Below, piece after piece: positions 22,032 to 34,436 of a stretch of 64,000 bases of DNA. Every line of letters starts with the position of its first letter. Positions within the stretch are counted from its first letter, which is position 1. The translations under genes were made by a program, and so were the position numbers. Under the pieces are notes generated by a model. It did not search any database. It worked only from the letters and a program-made list of their open reading frames with translations, and was not told where the DNA came from. The stretch is from Dipylidium caninum (Eukaryota; Platyhelminthes; Cestoda; Cyclophyllidea; Dipylidiidae): positions 310,001 through 374,000 of the forward strand of contig QEYB01001398.1 in assembly GCA_017562135.1 (NCBI GenBank), in the 5' to 3' direction.

Positions 22032-25000
22032 TCCTTTTTCACTACAAAACACCGCTATTTGAACCCAAGTGCCGATTTTAATACACAGTAACCATTCCTA
22101 TTTCAACAGTATGGAAGTGCTGCGCGTTTTATAAAATATATTTCTTTTACTTACACTTTCTGCTTTCAGTTATGGTAAATTCGCCTTTACGTCCTTATTA
22201 TTGTCCTCCCGAGGGTTTTTGACCTATTATATTATAGCTAGTTCCGCCATTTTAATACTTCTATCAGGTTAATGCACTTGATCGAGATAGGATTACTGGT
22301 CTCCTGTTGTGCTTTGGTGATTTGACTTTTAATCATTCCTCTTTAAACGGACCATCAAGTTTTTCTGTAAATGTATATAACAGACCATCAATGCGTGCTA
22401 TAGTTTCTCATAGTGTAATTTACTGATGGTGAACGATTCTATCTTCTGAACATGAACATAAATTACCCCGGGAAGGGCAGCGGTGACCCAGACTACATGA
22501 AGCCCCAAGAATGAAATTTAAAAATCAATGAGTGAACTGGGGATCTGATTCACTAGAATTTGCATGTTTTCGGTTTGATCATGGATTGCCGGATTCGAGG
22601 TTAGACAAAAAATTAGAACAGGTTAATCGCACTGAAATCATAAGATCAAATTTCCTGAACAAATCAATTTACTAAAAAAAAGGGAGAACACAATACATAC
22701 CTTTAAGTTCGATGACGCTAAGACTTGAGGCGCGGAGAAATAAACAGAGCGGTCAAGTGGCGGCCTTTAATTTGTCCTCACTCGACCAATCAAAGCGTGC
22801 CTGCCGTCGTTGGCCTTCGCACTAACGCGCCCGGCGCGTAGCTCTAAGTGCATCTCACCTCGTCCCCACCCACTGCCCGGGCTGGCGGCTGCAGCCCTAT
22901 TTACGGGTCGCCATTTCTCCGGGGCACGTTTTCTGTCACTAGACCACACCGACTTGGTTGGTTCTAGGAAAGCTTGCACTATAGTGCACGTAAACACGGG
23001 CTTTTATGACTGTCATCTCTTGTGCAAGCAAGCATTTTTTTGTACGTGGATGAAAACAAAATCGCAGAGTGAAGCTCCATTTTCTGTGAGAGCATTTAGT
23101 ATGTCACGTGTGACAGACTGACATGTCGATGGGCCGCAGCGGGTGCATAATCTGCAGCTATTTCCAATTGTCTATTCTGCGTCCTCGGGGTTTTGTCACT
23201 TGATGTTTGAGCTGCGTCCACAACGATGTTGAGGTACCCTCGATGCACATGGTAATGAGTTGCTGGGTCGTGGTGAAGCCGGGAGAACCATTGAAGCATT
23301 GAGCGACAGAAGATCCTCCTCGTGCATTCACTTTTATCCCATTTTGCCCATCTCGAGGGCCTTGAGAAAAAAAAACTAGCCTCTCATTGAGGCCTCAGTG
23401 CGCCAGGTGTAAGGCCCTGTGACACGGATGAGAGAATGGAAATTTTTGTTTTCAGCTCTAAAGTGCGAAATTGTTAAGTAAAATGATACGGCTGATCAAC
23501 GATGCCTGACCTCACCCCGCCGTCTCCCATGTGCTGAATGTTAAGACGAAATGGCGCTAGAAGATGCCGCCAATTACACCGATCCCAATTGTGCTAAAAA
23601 GCGCCAACTTCTGGAGCGCTTTCAGGGACTCGACAGGTGTCCGCCCCAATGCCCACCGCAACGCTACTGAGGGGACCTCGAGGAGGGAGGAAATAAGCAC
23701 ACAGGCCGGCGACTCGAATCTCCCAAAGCAGACCGCTGGGGCGAGTAAGGGGCGAGGCGATTGACAAAATTCACTACTTCACAACGGGGTTGAAAGCGGT
23801 CGACGTCTGTGTGGGATGCCAGGGTTTTGGGAAGCTGGCGCTCCTTCGCATTTACCTCTGTGAATGGTCACCGCGGCTGAAGAAGTGGGGCCTAGTTGAA
23901 AACACCCCAGTAACAGCAGTGACAGATACGTAAAAAGAACAAACGATTTTTCATGCGTTGAGCTCCAATGAAACGCTTTGCTCATGCACCAACGCTTTCG
24001 TTCTGGCGAGGAGGTTGAGGGTCTTGACAGCATTGACAGGCGGATCTGGTGGCGTGACAAAGCATCGAAGCGCGCACTCGCCTCGGCAGTCAGTGGTTCT
24101 CCTCGACCGCCAACCGTGCTGACAGTCTGTGTCATGACAGGGTGAGGCGTCACTCTTCATGTCGAGTCATGTGAAGTCAAACGAGGCGTTAAAGCGTGCG
24201 TTCTCCTCAGAACGATTAATCAGGTCGCCTTAAACGCCACTGACCTGAGTTTTTCGGTCCCGGAGAGACAGTGTACAGTAAAAATCTAATCTAATTATAA
24301 CAAAAACTTATTGTGAACCGATGTAGTCACATCTGAATCGTCTTCACCGAGGACGTATCCTTCTTATGCGTTGAACGCTTTCGTGGACTAAAAAATGGAA
24401 AATTGAACAAATAAAATTGCGTAATTCTCGTCTGTCATTCGAGGAGGAGGAGGAGTCATGGAGGCGTCAGGGAGGAGGGGGAGGAGGGGGATCCGAGGGG
24501 GGGGGGTTACCTCCGTCTGCTTCGTATGGGACGGCAAGTCGAACCCACCGCCGTTGAAAGCATCCACTACCCTCAGAAATTCTGACGCGAATGGACGAAG
24601 TGGAGCGGGACTGAGACACGAGAGTCTCTAGATCTCCTGAAAAGCATTTTCCACTCTGCGAGGCGGGTTACCGCCTGGTCTGCAACCTGACAATGGATGC
24701 GAGTTGTTAGCTGCGACTATCCCGACAGGCTCCTTCGGCGAAGTGATTTGCAAACGAATTTCAACCAATTGGTGGGACAGATATCTTTACTAATTCAATC
24801 AGAGGCAATGCGGAAAGCGAAGGGTTCAGCGCGGTTATTTTGACGAGATTGTGGAGACGGTTTGCTGTTCTAATGGATTCGGTCGCAGGCGCTTAAATGA
24901 CCTCCTGACTGGTGCAACGCGCCTCCGCGGCCTGAGTTTGGCGGGGAAAAGTGCTGTGCCTCTCCGCCCCACTCCGCCACCGGTCGCGCATGCGTGTCCG

Positions 25001-25969
25001 CCACACACTTCAGCCGATTCCGAGGTCGCACGTGGTCAAGGCACTGCAGATTGGAACAACGTCGACTAAACTGCTTTCCACAGACTAATCCGCCACATCG
25101 CCTTCCCACACTCCATTCAATTGGCACGGTTTAACGACGCAAACCGCTCTTTCTCCTCGACGCTTCTGCGTTCTCCAGACTCGATTCCACCATTGATTAG
25201 AAGTTACAAGAAGGATTATTTGATGTTTGATTCCAGCATTGTCCAGTTCTTCTAGACGTAACAGGCGGAGCCAAGTCCTCCTCCTCCAGTCGCCGAAAGT
25301 GTGACAATTTAGCATTCAGGTCATAAGCATGCTCAAACGGCTGCTATGAGATGAACTAATGGGATCGTCTTCCCACACTGTACTTCGAGTTAATGCCAAA
25401 TGCGTCTTTCGTACCCGCGGGCCGCCGTTGCTCTGAACAATGCCGCGAAGAGGTAAACTGCCGCGAATGCTGACGGCGAGGTAAAGTGGGAGCCCGACCT
25501 TAACCCGCTTTTTTTGTATGAAGTGAGATCACCTACAGAGTTGGTGTCCATCCTGAGGGCTATAAGAATTCCATGAAAATGTAATGGATAAGAAGAAACA
25601 ATGCATGATACAAAGGCAACGCCTTCTCTCGTCGTGATAACGTCTAATTGCCTACTTACTAATAGTAAGTAGATGAGACGACTAATAGGGAACTTGTTGA
25701 GCGGTAAGGAATCTTCGGGGGTGGGATCTTCTCACCATGATTACACCAACGAAACCGGTCTGCAACTGGGTACCAACTTACTGGCTAGTGAAGATTTGCC
25801 CCGATAGTGTTCGGAGGGGGGGAAACATTCACTGCCTTAGACGAAGTGGGGCTGGGGCAATCGAGGGTTTATATCTGCCGGTGAATTCGACGATGAAATT
25901 TCTCACAATGCATCCTGCCAATACAGTTGGCTCAGCGCACACACCTCGAACATGGGACGACAGAAGGCA
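22032..25969. other. Spacer between annexin copy B and the plus-strand annexin, no recognised gene
   Basis: Upstream region of copy B and then mixed sequence with only short overlapping open frames. A G-rich purine stretch lies at 24440-24508. No domain recognised on either strand. Confidence 0.45.
24440..24508 (+). repeat. G-rich purine tract (possible G-quadruplex)
   Basis: Runs of GGA repeats followed by GGGGG and GGGGGGGGGG blocks with short loops, enough G runs for a G-quadruplex on the plus strand. Function unknown. Confidence 0.55.
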
Positions 25970-26485
25970 GAATTCATCTCGGCAAACCATTTCGGAGCAC
26001 TTTGGCGAGATATGAGCGGTGCGAAAGTATTCACGGTGGGTGCCACATAAATGAAATGAGAAGATCGACTGGCTGATCCACTTTACGTGTGTACATTTCT
26101 GCTTGCTCGGAACAAAATCGAGTCCTTTGCTAACCGGACGACAACTTGGGATGAGAAGTTGATCATCTGGGAAAGAATGGCAAGGCAAGGGGCATGTGCG
26201 GAACCCCGAGAACCGCGTCCTTCCCACCTCCGAAGCACATTTGACTGTGAATAGGGGGAATGTTGTGGTGTGTGTGTGTGATGGGACATTTGAGGACCAA
26301 CGCGTTGCAAGCTTTGTGGGAGCGAAGGAGAGGCTCACTTGGGAGGAGGAGTGTTGTCAGCAACAGGGTGAGTTGAAGACATCAGACGAAGGCAAGAGAG
26401 GCCGGCAATGGTTAAGCGGAGCGGGGGGGGAGCGGGGGATAGGGCGGGAGCGGCGGAGGACATTCAACTGCCTCACGACGTCTGA
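25970..26485 (+). mobile_element. Mariner-type transposase fragment, truncated at both ends
   Basis: Closely matches 49510-49965 of this window by eye, starting at the shared CTCGGCAAACCATTTCGGAG. The fragment covers the helix-turn-helix end, the region before the GDEKW-like block (here DEKL) and the PREPRP stretch, with several frame breaks. Homology begins abruptly near 25970 and stops near 26485, so the termini are missing. An insertion of about 30 bp near 26048-26088 interrupts the match. Confidence 0.7.
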
Positions 26486-27479
26486 CAGAGTCACAATAGA
26501 GGGAAAGTCATCGGACGGAAACTTGTCATTTGATCTACTTTGCCCTCACCCGATCCTCTCCCTTGGGCTTTCACGGGAAAGGGAAGCGTGGATTTCCGTC
26601 TAAAGACGACTCAAAAATGGAATAATGCTGCAGCCTCAGCTTCATCAGCAATCGTCTGCGGGGTGCACGAGGTAACGAAAGCCAGTCGACCATTTTGGTC
26701 CGGCCGTTGTGAAAGGGGAATACAGGGCAAGGGAAACCGAGTAATGGCTGTTTCGAGTTAACGCAGGTCAAAGGTATGGTGCTTCCGTCTAGTTCCATCA
26801 GGAATGTCAAGAAAGCGCAATTAAAGAAGACGTCGGTCTGGAAGGATTCAAAAATCACTGTTAGAGACGGTAGGTGGTGAGGTAGATAAATAAACATTAT
26901 TACATTTGGACAAAACTAGAAGGCGCGTTAAGGTGTCTCTCACACCACCTCCTCCGTTCATGTCAGCTTCCGAATCCTGGCACGGTGGCACTGGACGTGG
27001 CCGCGGTGCCACCGAGGGTGACACGTCAGCCTTGACCTTTTTCGCCCTCGAGGTGCTACGCCAATGCGGTTGGGGGCGGGAAGAGGCAGGCGAGGGGCGG
27101 TGGTGGGGGGAAGGAAATGACGTGAATCAAACAATTCTATCATAGCATACACGAGGAAGCAAAAAGATCACCTGAGGAAGTGCAGATGAGGCGAGAAGTC
27201 ACGAGGATGCCCTTAAATGTGCCTCTGTTTGTGGTGGAGGAAAAGTGCTCTCTGCGGCGAGAATAAAATGCGCCCGTTCAGTCCTCCACCTCACACATTC
27301 TCGAGCGGAGCTGAGGTATGTCAGCCTCCTGTTAGGTAACCTCATCACCCCTGACACTCTTGTCCTAATCCCCCGCCTCTGACGTGTCAGGATGGAGCCT
27401 CCGAGCTGCTTAAAGGAATTGCAATTTGACTTTCAGGCTACTTTACCGGAAGGCAGTCAGTTTTACTTAGGGAGGAATA
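26486..27479. other. Upstream region of the plus-strand annexin
   Basis: About 1 kb before the start codon at 27480. Moderately GC-rich, with no recognised gene. It should contain the promoter and 5' UTR, but no TATA box or initiator could be assigned with confidence. Confidence 0.4.
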
Positions 27480-30400
27480 ATGCCGCCAAAATTTGATGTT
27501 AACAAAGACGTGGAGGTCTTGGAGAAAGCCATGAAAGGTTGGGGTAAGTATGAAGACAACTTCAATTAACCTGCCCTTTTTTTCTCCTTGACGAGGAGGA
27601 GCGCTCGGGCACCATTGCGCTCCTCCCCGAGAGGTCGCCTTCATGCTGGGCGTGCGGCCAAGGAGAGTTGACGTTTGCACTGGGACGAGTCTCCGAGGTC
27701 CGCCTTCATCAAGGCATTAGGAGGAGTTTTTGCCTTCAACAGGTACCGATAAAAAGGCCATAGCAGATGTCCTGGCCAATCGGACAGTCAGTGAAAGGCG
27801 GGAGATAGCCAAGGTCTACAAGGCGTCCTACGGGCGAGTGAGTACCTCCCTGTCCTTTAGTTCTCCATTCTTTCACTGATCACCGAGAAGTGAGGACTAT
27901 GATAGATGATACGATATGATGAGACGACTCCAGCTCCTTTACTCCTATTTGCAATTCCTCATTTTATAACTGCTGCTCGACGGAATGCAACGATTCAAAG
28001 TAAAACTCATCCACAAGAGGCTCCGTGGACGGCGCTCTAGATTGTCGAGACCTCTACACCAACTGTCTGATGGATGTAGCAACCTCCCTAATTTAAGTGA
28101 AATCAAACGGAGTGGTTGTTGAGCGGAGTTTTAACTATGGGACTTCCGATCGCCAGTCTCGACCTCTTGAGAGTAAGGCAGATTCTCGGGCCGAGCTAGG
28201 GGCCGAAATTTTGGCGCAGTCGCATGTGTCCAACGACACCACAGTCAGCAATACGCTTTGGCGGTGTCGAAAAAGACGTGAATTCCTTTGTTGCATGCAC
28301 AATCATGGCGCGGCGGCACGCATCTTTCCGAAGTAATGGGATCCCTAATAGACGGTGGGGAGAGTTAGCAGGCGCTAAAACGCCAAGACCGCGGCTTGCT
28401 AGACGTGGATGATGTGTACAAGACTGATTGACAGGACATGAAGGCAAGGTCCTCGCAGCAGGTGTGAATACCTTGTGTGAGAGTGACTGAAAGCATCTTT
28501 TCACCACAACTGCTCCCCAAGATTCCGAGCCAAGAGGAAACTCACTCGTTCGGCGTTCCAGATGGCCCTAGCTGCCTAGAGAAGTGAATCTCTACCCTTC
28601 TGACCAGTCGCCTACATGACTCCTCAGATGAGGTGGGATTTTCTGCCACTCAGAAAGATTTCTTTTTAAACCCATTCTCGATACAATTCTTCTTAAATAA
28701 GACGATGTTTGAGGCATCTCCTGTCCCACCAAGGAATGTTTCAAGAAATCGCTGCGGGTATTCCACTACGACGTTCTCTTTCCGGCGCATGACCGATTAA
28801 AACATCCCCTTCCGCGTTGGCATTTGCCTCGTCCACCTCACAGTTACTACAACTCATTTACTGTCCAAATCCGCTGGCATGATGGAGAGTTGCCAGGCAG
28901 ACGGTAGAAAGGGGAAAAGGTTGCCACAGTTGGATATTCACTTTCAAACCAAAGCGTAATGTGCTCGAAAATTTTCCGACTCTCGAGCTTGATTCAGCAT
29001 TTGAGTATTCTATCTGCCAATCGAGAAGTAACCCCTTTCGTTTTTTGTCAGGACCTACTAGACCGACTGGGGAAGGAACTCAGTGGCAAGTTTAAGGAGG
29101 TGGTGTTGCTCTCCTTCTTAAACAAGGCGCATTTGCACGCGCGTGCCCTCTTCGACGCCATGGACGAATCAGGCGCGAAGGCGAGTGTCATAATTCAGGT
29201 CGTCTGTACGTCCAGCAACGAAGAGATCGCCGACTTGCGCGATGCCTACCAAGACAGTACGGAGCATGTGCTCGCATTTACTGCGGTAAAAGGCGCCTAC
29301 GAGCTTATTTAGTCGCGAGAGGGTCAGCTTTGGCCATCGTTGCCCTTCCTGACCAACATCGTTCCAGCAACTGAGCGAAGTTGGGAACAGCGGTTTCCGC
29401 CATTGTGGCTAAACATATTCATATTGTTTGCATGTAAACCGGAGCTTAGCTTACACATCTATTTCGCCTCAGTGTAAGCAACGGCTCGTTTTAAAGTGCT
29501 TCAGCTAATCAAAATTCGTAAATTATTTGTCGCCTCAAACATGTCAACACTCGGGAACTCATGAAAGTATTGATGATTTGGATTTGGCATTCAAATGTTA
29601 GAGATGCTATAAAAAATCAATTGTTTCTACATTTCACCACGGAGCTCCACATCAACCAACTTTATCTCAGTCGAGGTTCACACTACTAAAAATTTTTTTT
29701 CTAGCATTATCAGAACATCTTCTTTTGATAATTGATTCTCCGATAGAAAGTGCACTACCTACTGCATTTCAGAAGACAGGTATTATACCTAACATGGGCG
29801 TGGGTATTTTCCTTTGCTTATATTTTACACAGGGAACAGGGTAATGCGAGTCTCGAACTCAAACAGACGGTTGAGTGCGACCCAAAAATGTTCGCGAGGC
29901 GAAATTTATTTAAACAAATTTGATGAAGCATTAAAAACATAGTATCGGCAATTATCTCATAATAAACTGAAAAAGAACCCTTAATTCAACACACTTGTGC
30001 GCATTATTCATGCGATATCTCAAATGAAATGTTTTCGAGGAATTGTTTACACGACTTGAACTAATACGTGAAAATAAGTCATCGCCGTCAGTATTATAGA
30101 GTGATTAATACGACCCACTTAATGCACGGTGAGTAAAAACCAACTGCCCAAACAGACGGAGTTTCCCAACGTGTGTTTTTACAGGAGATATCTAAGTGTA
30201 TGATGTGAATGAAATAAAACCCTCTTTTTATTTGTTCCTCCTAATAATAAAGCCGCGCGTGCATTTAGACACTGTCGATCTATAAGAGCCATACACGAGT
30301 CAATTACGTATAAATTTAATCACACAATTTGATATTTTCTCAACTTTAAACTTCAGTAGAGGGTAAAAATTTGCGTTTTACTTTTTCAGTTCTAATCCAA

Positions 30401-31793
30401 GAAGGAGAGAATCGTGAGTTTTTTTAAAGTCGTCATTAATTTAACATTAAGGTGATAATGCTCATTTACTGCCTACTTATATTTAATTATAGAGTTTGAC
30501 CCTTGCCCTTTATTGCTATTTTAAGCGGGTGCTTTATTTTCCATTCACTAACTTCTCTCTCCATGGACTTTAAGATGCGTTCTATTCCATTTATAAGTAA
30601 TTATATTCATTCTGTGTAAGAAATGGAGCAGTTTTCAGCGGGTTACTTTAGTGTACTTTTCTAGCTCTAAGACGTGATATCGAGAAGGACATTCGTTCTG
30701 GTTTGCACGGTGAATTTGAGAAGTTCATCGTGGCTCTGCTACAGGGTATAAGAGAACAAACCCTTGATAAACAGGCCGCTGAAGAGGATATGGAAGCATT
30801 GTACGCTGCTGGAGAGAAGTATGTCTGCCTGACATTCGCTGCTCACTGATTTCTCACCCCCTCCTAAAACTTTCCCTTATGCTATTGTGTTTTTACTTAA
30901 TTCATATGAGTAACGTTATTTATGCCGCAGACTCAAATGTGTTTTGCGCTATCTAGGCGACTGGGAACTGATGAACACGTTTTTACAAGAACTTTTGCGA
31001 TACGGAGCTACGAGACAATACAGGTACTCGATGAACTCTACTACGGGGTGAGTTGTCATCCCTAGTTCCCAACATTTGCCGTCACATTTGTACACAATGC
31101 CCGACGTTTCAAAATGGGTAATCACAAGTCCTAGTTTCGCCCCAAATCACAAAATTATCTTATCGCCCTATTGTTTTTCGAGGGGCTTTACGACCCTACT
31201 TCGTAAGTATGGTGTTTTTCTCGCTTGTAAACGAGTTTACCATACTCTGATTCCTTTATAGCATGGTTGTCCGTGTGCTCATACATGTTTGTCTGATATT
31301 TCGCAGAAGACGGGACACGGCATTCGAAAAGCCATTGAAAACGAAACTTCGGGCGATTACAAGGATGCCCTTACAACTGTCGGTAGGCAATTCACATCCA
31401 CCGCATGTGGTAATGACCGAGACGGTTGGAGCCTTTACCTTCTCTCTTTATTTCAGCTAAAATGGCCCACAGTAAATATGAATGCATCGCAGATTTCTTG
31501 CTGGATTCAATGAAGGGTGTTGGAACTCGAGACGAATCTCTCATCCGTCTTATTTTGTCCTACTCCGAGGTAAGCTTCACAGCTAACTGTCATTTCGTCT
31601 CTAAAGTTTAATTTAAAAGCTAAATTCCTTTCCACATTATTCGCCTTTTGCCGTAATTACCCCGTAGGACAATATGGACGAAATAAAGAAAGTATTTGCG
31701 AACAAGTGCGGAAAGAGCTTGGAGCAATGGATGCAAGAGGACACAAGTGGTGACTATCGCCACTTCCTCCTAACCCTCGTCGGTAACACGTAA
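27480..31793 (+). CDS. Annexin, compact four-repeat form
   Basis: Eight exons, all in phase: 27480-27543, 27743-27837, 29052-29256, 30665-30818, 30957-31047, 31307-31382, 31457-31569 and 31668-31793 (TAA), giving 307 residues with no frame break. There is no long N-terminal tail: MPPKFDVNKD leads straight into repeat 1. Calcium loops: repeat 1 MKGWGTDK, repeat 3 RLGTDEH and repeat 4 MKGVGTRDE are recognisable. Repeat 2 reads MDESGAKAS and has lost the GxGTD loop, so it probably does not bind calcium that way. Acidic caps NETSGDY and EDTSGDY are present. Exons of 95, 205, 91, 76 and 113 nt have exactly the lengths seen in annexin copies A and B, so all three derive from one ancestral gene. It is in opposite orientation to them. 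Calcium-dependent membrane binding is the family role; the specific one is unknown. Confidence 0.93.
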
Positions 31794-31980
31794 AACCTTT
31801 CGAGAAAGACATTGAGTCATTCTGTGCCTACGACTATTCGCGTCAATGCGCATTTTACCAGTATCCTCCTCCCCCGCCCCTCCCCGTCCCTCCCGCCGCT
31901 CAACTTTAGTCGACTTCACCTCCGCCCCCACCCCACGCCCACCCCCACCCCACGGCCACGGCCACGGCCACCCCGCCGCC

Positions 31981-31986
31981 AATAAA
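31981..31986 (+). promoter_or_regulatory. Candidate polyadenylation signal AATAAA of the plus-strand annexin
   Basis: AATAAA lies 188 bp after the stop codon, just beyond a C-rich tract. First canonical hexamer downstream, so the best candidate; unverified. Confidence 0.45.
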
Positions 31987-34408
31987 TAAGGATCCGGACA
32001 TTGACGAAAGCGGTCTTCGTACGAAGGCCGGTCGGAGGGATCCGAGGCCGGCTAAGCTGGGCAGGCGAAATGGCAGAGGAGGGGCGACGCGCCTCAGCGC
32101 TGCGCGTCAGCACTTTGGCGTAACTGCGCTCGCCTCCACCGAGCGTATTTAGCGAAGTGGAATGCAAAAATACCCCGAATCGTTGAATAGGCGTGATACT
32201 GGTGAGGGCACTTAATATCAGGGCCCGGGAGAGTCACCGTTGAAGTTCCCTACTGCGACACGTGATGTGCGCTGTAGCGGGTGATGAGGAGACCCGGTGG
32301 GGACCAGTCGCGATGTCTCACTGTTATGGTGCACCTTTTTACTGCTCCACAGGAAGGGCCTCAGTCCGCCTGTGGGAGTGGAATGGCACCTGGGTTCTCC
32401 TCTTGGGCATGAGCTCCGCCCTCGTCCGTTCCGCTCTCTTCCGGCCTTCGGGGCCCCCTTCGGTCCCATTTGTTGTGTAGCATCTGACGGCGCCGTATTT
32501 CAGTGACTCCACGCCAGTTCGACAGACGACAGGCGGGAATTTGTCGTCTTTCACACCCCCTCCTGTCCCCCATCCCCAGGGGTAATTTTACTCCGTTTAC
32601 GTTAAACACGGCACAGGTGAACTTTTAATTTCTCCCACGATGAAGCTGGCGTACGAAATGTTCCCCTCTCCCACCATTCGGAAAAATTGCCTGTGGCGGT
32701 GGAATGCCTCGCCGTCTTCAACTCACAAAATTGCGAGAACCCTCAGTCACCATATCTGGTTTGAATCAAGCGTTTAGCGGCACTTGAGTAACCACCGCCT
32801 CCGCCGTCTGTCCTGCCTGCGGAACGTCTGTACGTCCGTCGAACAGCAGCCTGGCCAGAGTGCTAGGCACTCCGCTGCCACGACACCTCGCGGCGAACCC
32901 AGCCTGGGGACAGCAGCGCCGCAAGGAGACGCATAAAATTTTGGAGAGGAAAGTTCCTGACACAAATTGGCCTTCACTCCCGGTCCCTCACCCTCGGTTA
33001 AAGATGAAAATTTATGCATGGACATTTGGCGCAGCCTGGACTGGAAATCGACCGGCCGGAATGCGAACGGGGGCCAGGGCGTTTATGTCGTCCTCGGCTG
33101 TCCTCTGCCGCTCCCGAGCGACAGTGCCCGGGGCCGAAGGGCGGATACAGCGAGCAGGCGCGAGGCGTGACTGCCGACTGCCCCATGGAATTTGCCTACT
33201 TCTCGAGGAGAAGTGAAGGTGTCCGTAGGGCCCGGAATTCCCTGAGTGATTAGAATTTACGGCCTAAGGCTCCTTCGCAGACAGGAGACGAGAGAGTTTA
33301 TCCCCAATTCACACCCGCCACCTGTCCAACGTTTGTTCGTGTCCAAGATGTTTGTACACCAGTGGCTGAGGCGTCTTTCTTCGGTACAAATGAGAAAACG
33401 TAATTATTTCGTGCTGGTGGGTGGGAACTAAATCGGTCCAAAGTGGTGGATGTCGGGACGATCGGAGAGTGGACAGTTGTCCCCGAGCGCAGCCCCCAAC
33501 CTCTCCCACAGCCGGCTGCCAACCAGGATTTGGCTAGGCCCGACACGCATTCCCCCACCGTGCAAGGCTACGGCAGGAGCGACTGTCCGGTGAGGGAGGA
33601 AGAGAGGCGATGTCGTCCGGTGGGTTGGGCTCGCATAACTCCCCTTAAACCCATGTAGTGCCGAGGTGGCGGAAGATTTATTATCGACACTCGGAGAGGC
33701 CGGGGAAGGCTGCGCTGTGTGGACCTGGCCGAGGACCGTGCCGCCAGGGCGCAGTTGCAGCCCGCGAAGACGGAGGAGACGCGTAGGCGGCATGTACGTC
33801 CTGCCGCGCACCCTTTCATTCCCTCCCCTTCGCCTTCCTCTCACTAAGTACTTCAGCGAAAGTGTTCCCACCGACGCACCATCCCACTTTGCCAGTCTTG
33901 GCAGCACCTCCATGCCAGCAGGCGATCAGTAAACTTTGTCCGAAACCTTCGACCACTACAGCGCACGCAGCCCCTCGCAACGCAGGGCCGCTGGAGTCCC
34001 TCGTTCTCGCGGTCGGTTCTTCCAATGAACAGAAAAGCCATTTTCAGGCCCTTAAAGGGAAAGTTTGCCGTTCTGGTGTGTTTCTCTCGACGCACAGGCC
34101 GATTTTATCATCAAAGGTGGCGCCCTACTCCTTCGACACAGATTATGCCGCCTTGGCATGACCCTTTCCTGACTTTTCATGCCCTCGACGGCCTTCACTC
34201 GCTTCGTTGCCAGTGTAATTAAATTTCGTGGGTTGGACACGAGGGGCGCCGTGGTGGTGGCCTCGTGGGAGAATGAAGGCGGTGGGGTGAAGCCGCCAAC
34301 GCCAACCGGCCTGCCATTAAACAGAAAACTCTAAGGTTCCGATCGAGGTGAGGAATGCGAAATGTGGCGTCTGCGCGGTGGGATAGGAGCGGGTCTTGAA
34401 GTTCTCAA

Positions 34409-34436
34409 CGCGGGGGGGGGGAGGAGGGGGTGGGCT
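34409..34436 (+). repeat. Homopurine G tract
   Basis: A run of nine or more G, then GGAGGAGGGGGTGGG. Can form a G-quadruplex on the plus strand. Also a likely trouble spot for sequencing. Confidence 0.55.

Noticed and set aside
23779..24153. Minus-strand open frame considered as another transposase piece
   Set aside because: No mariner motif order; composition and length fit a chance frame.
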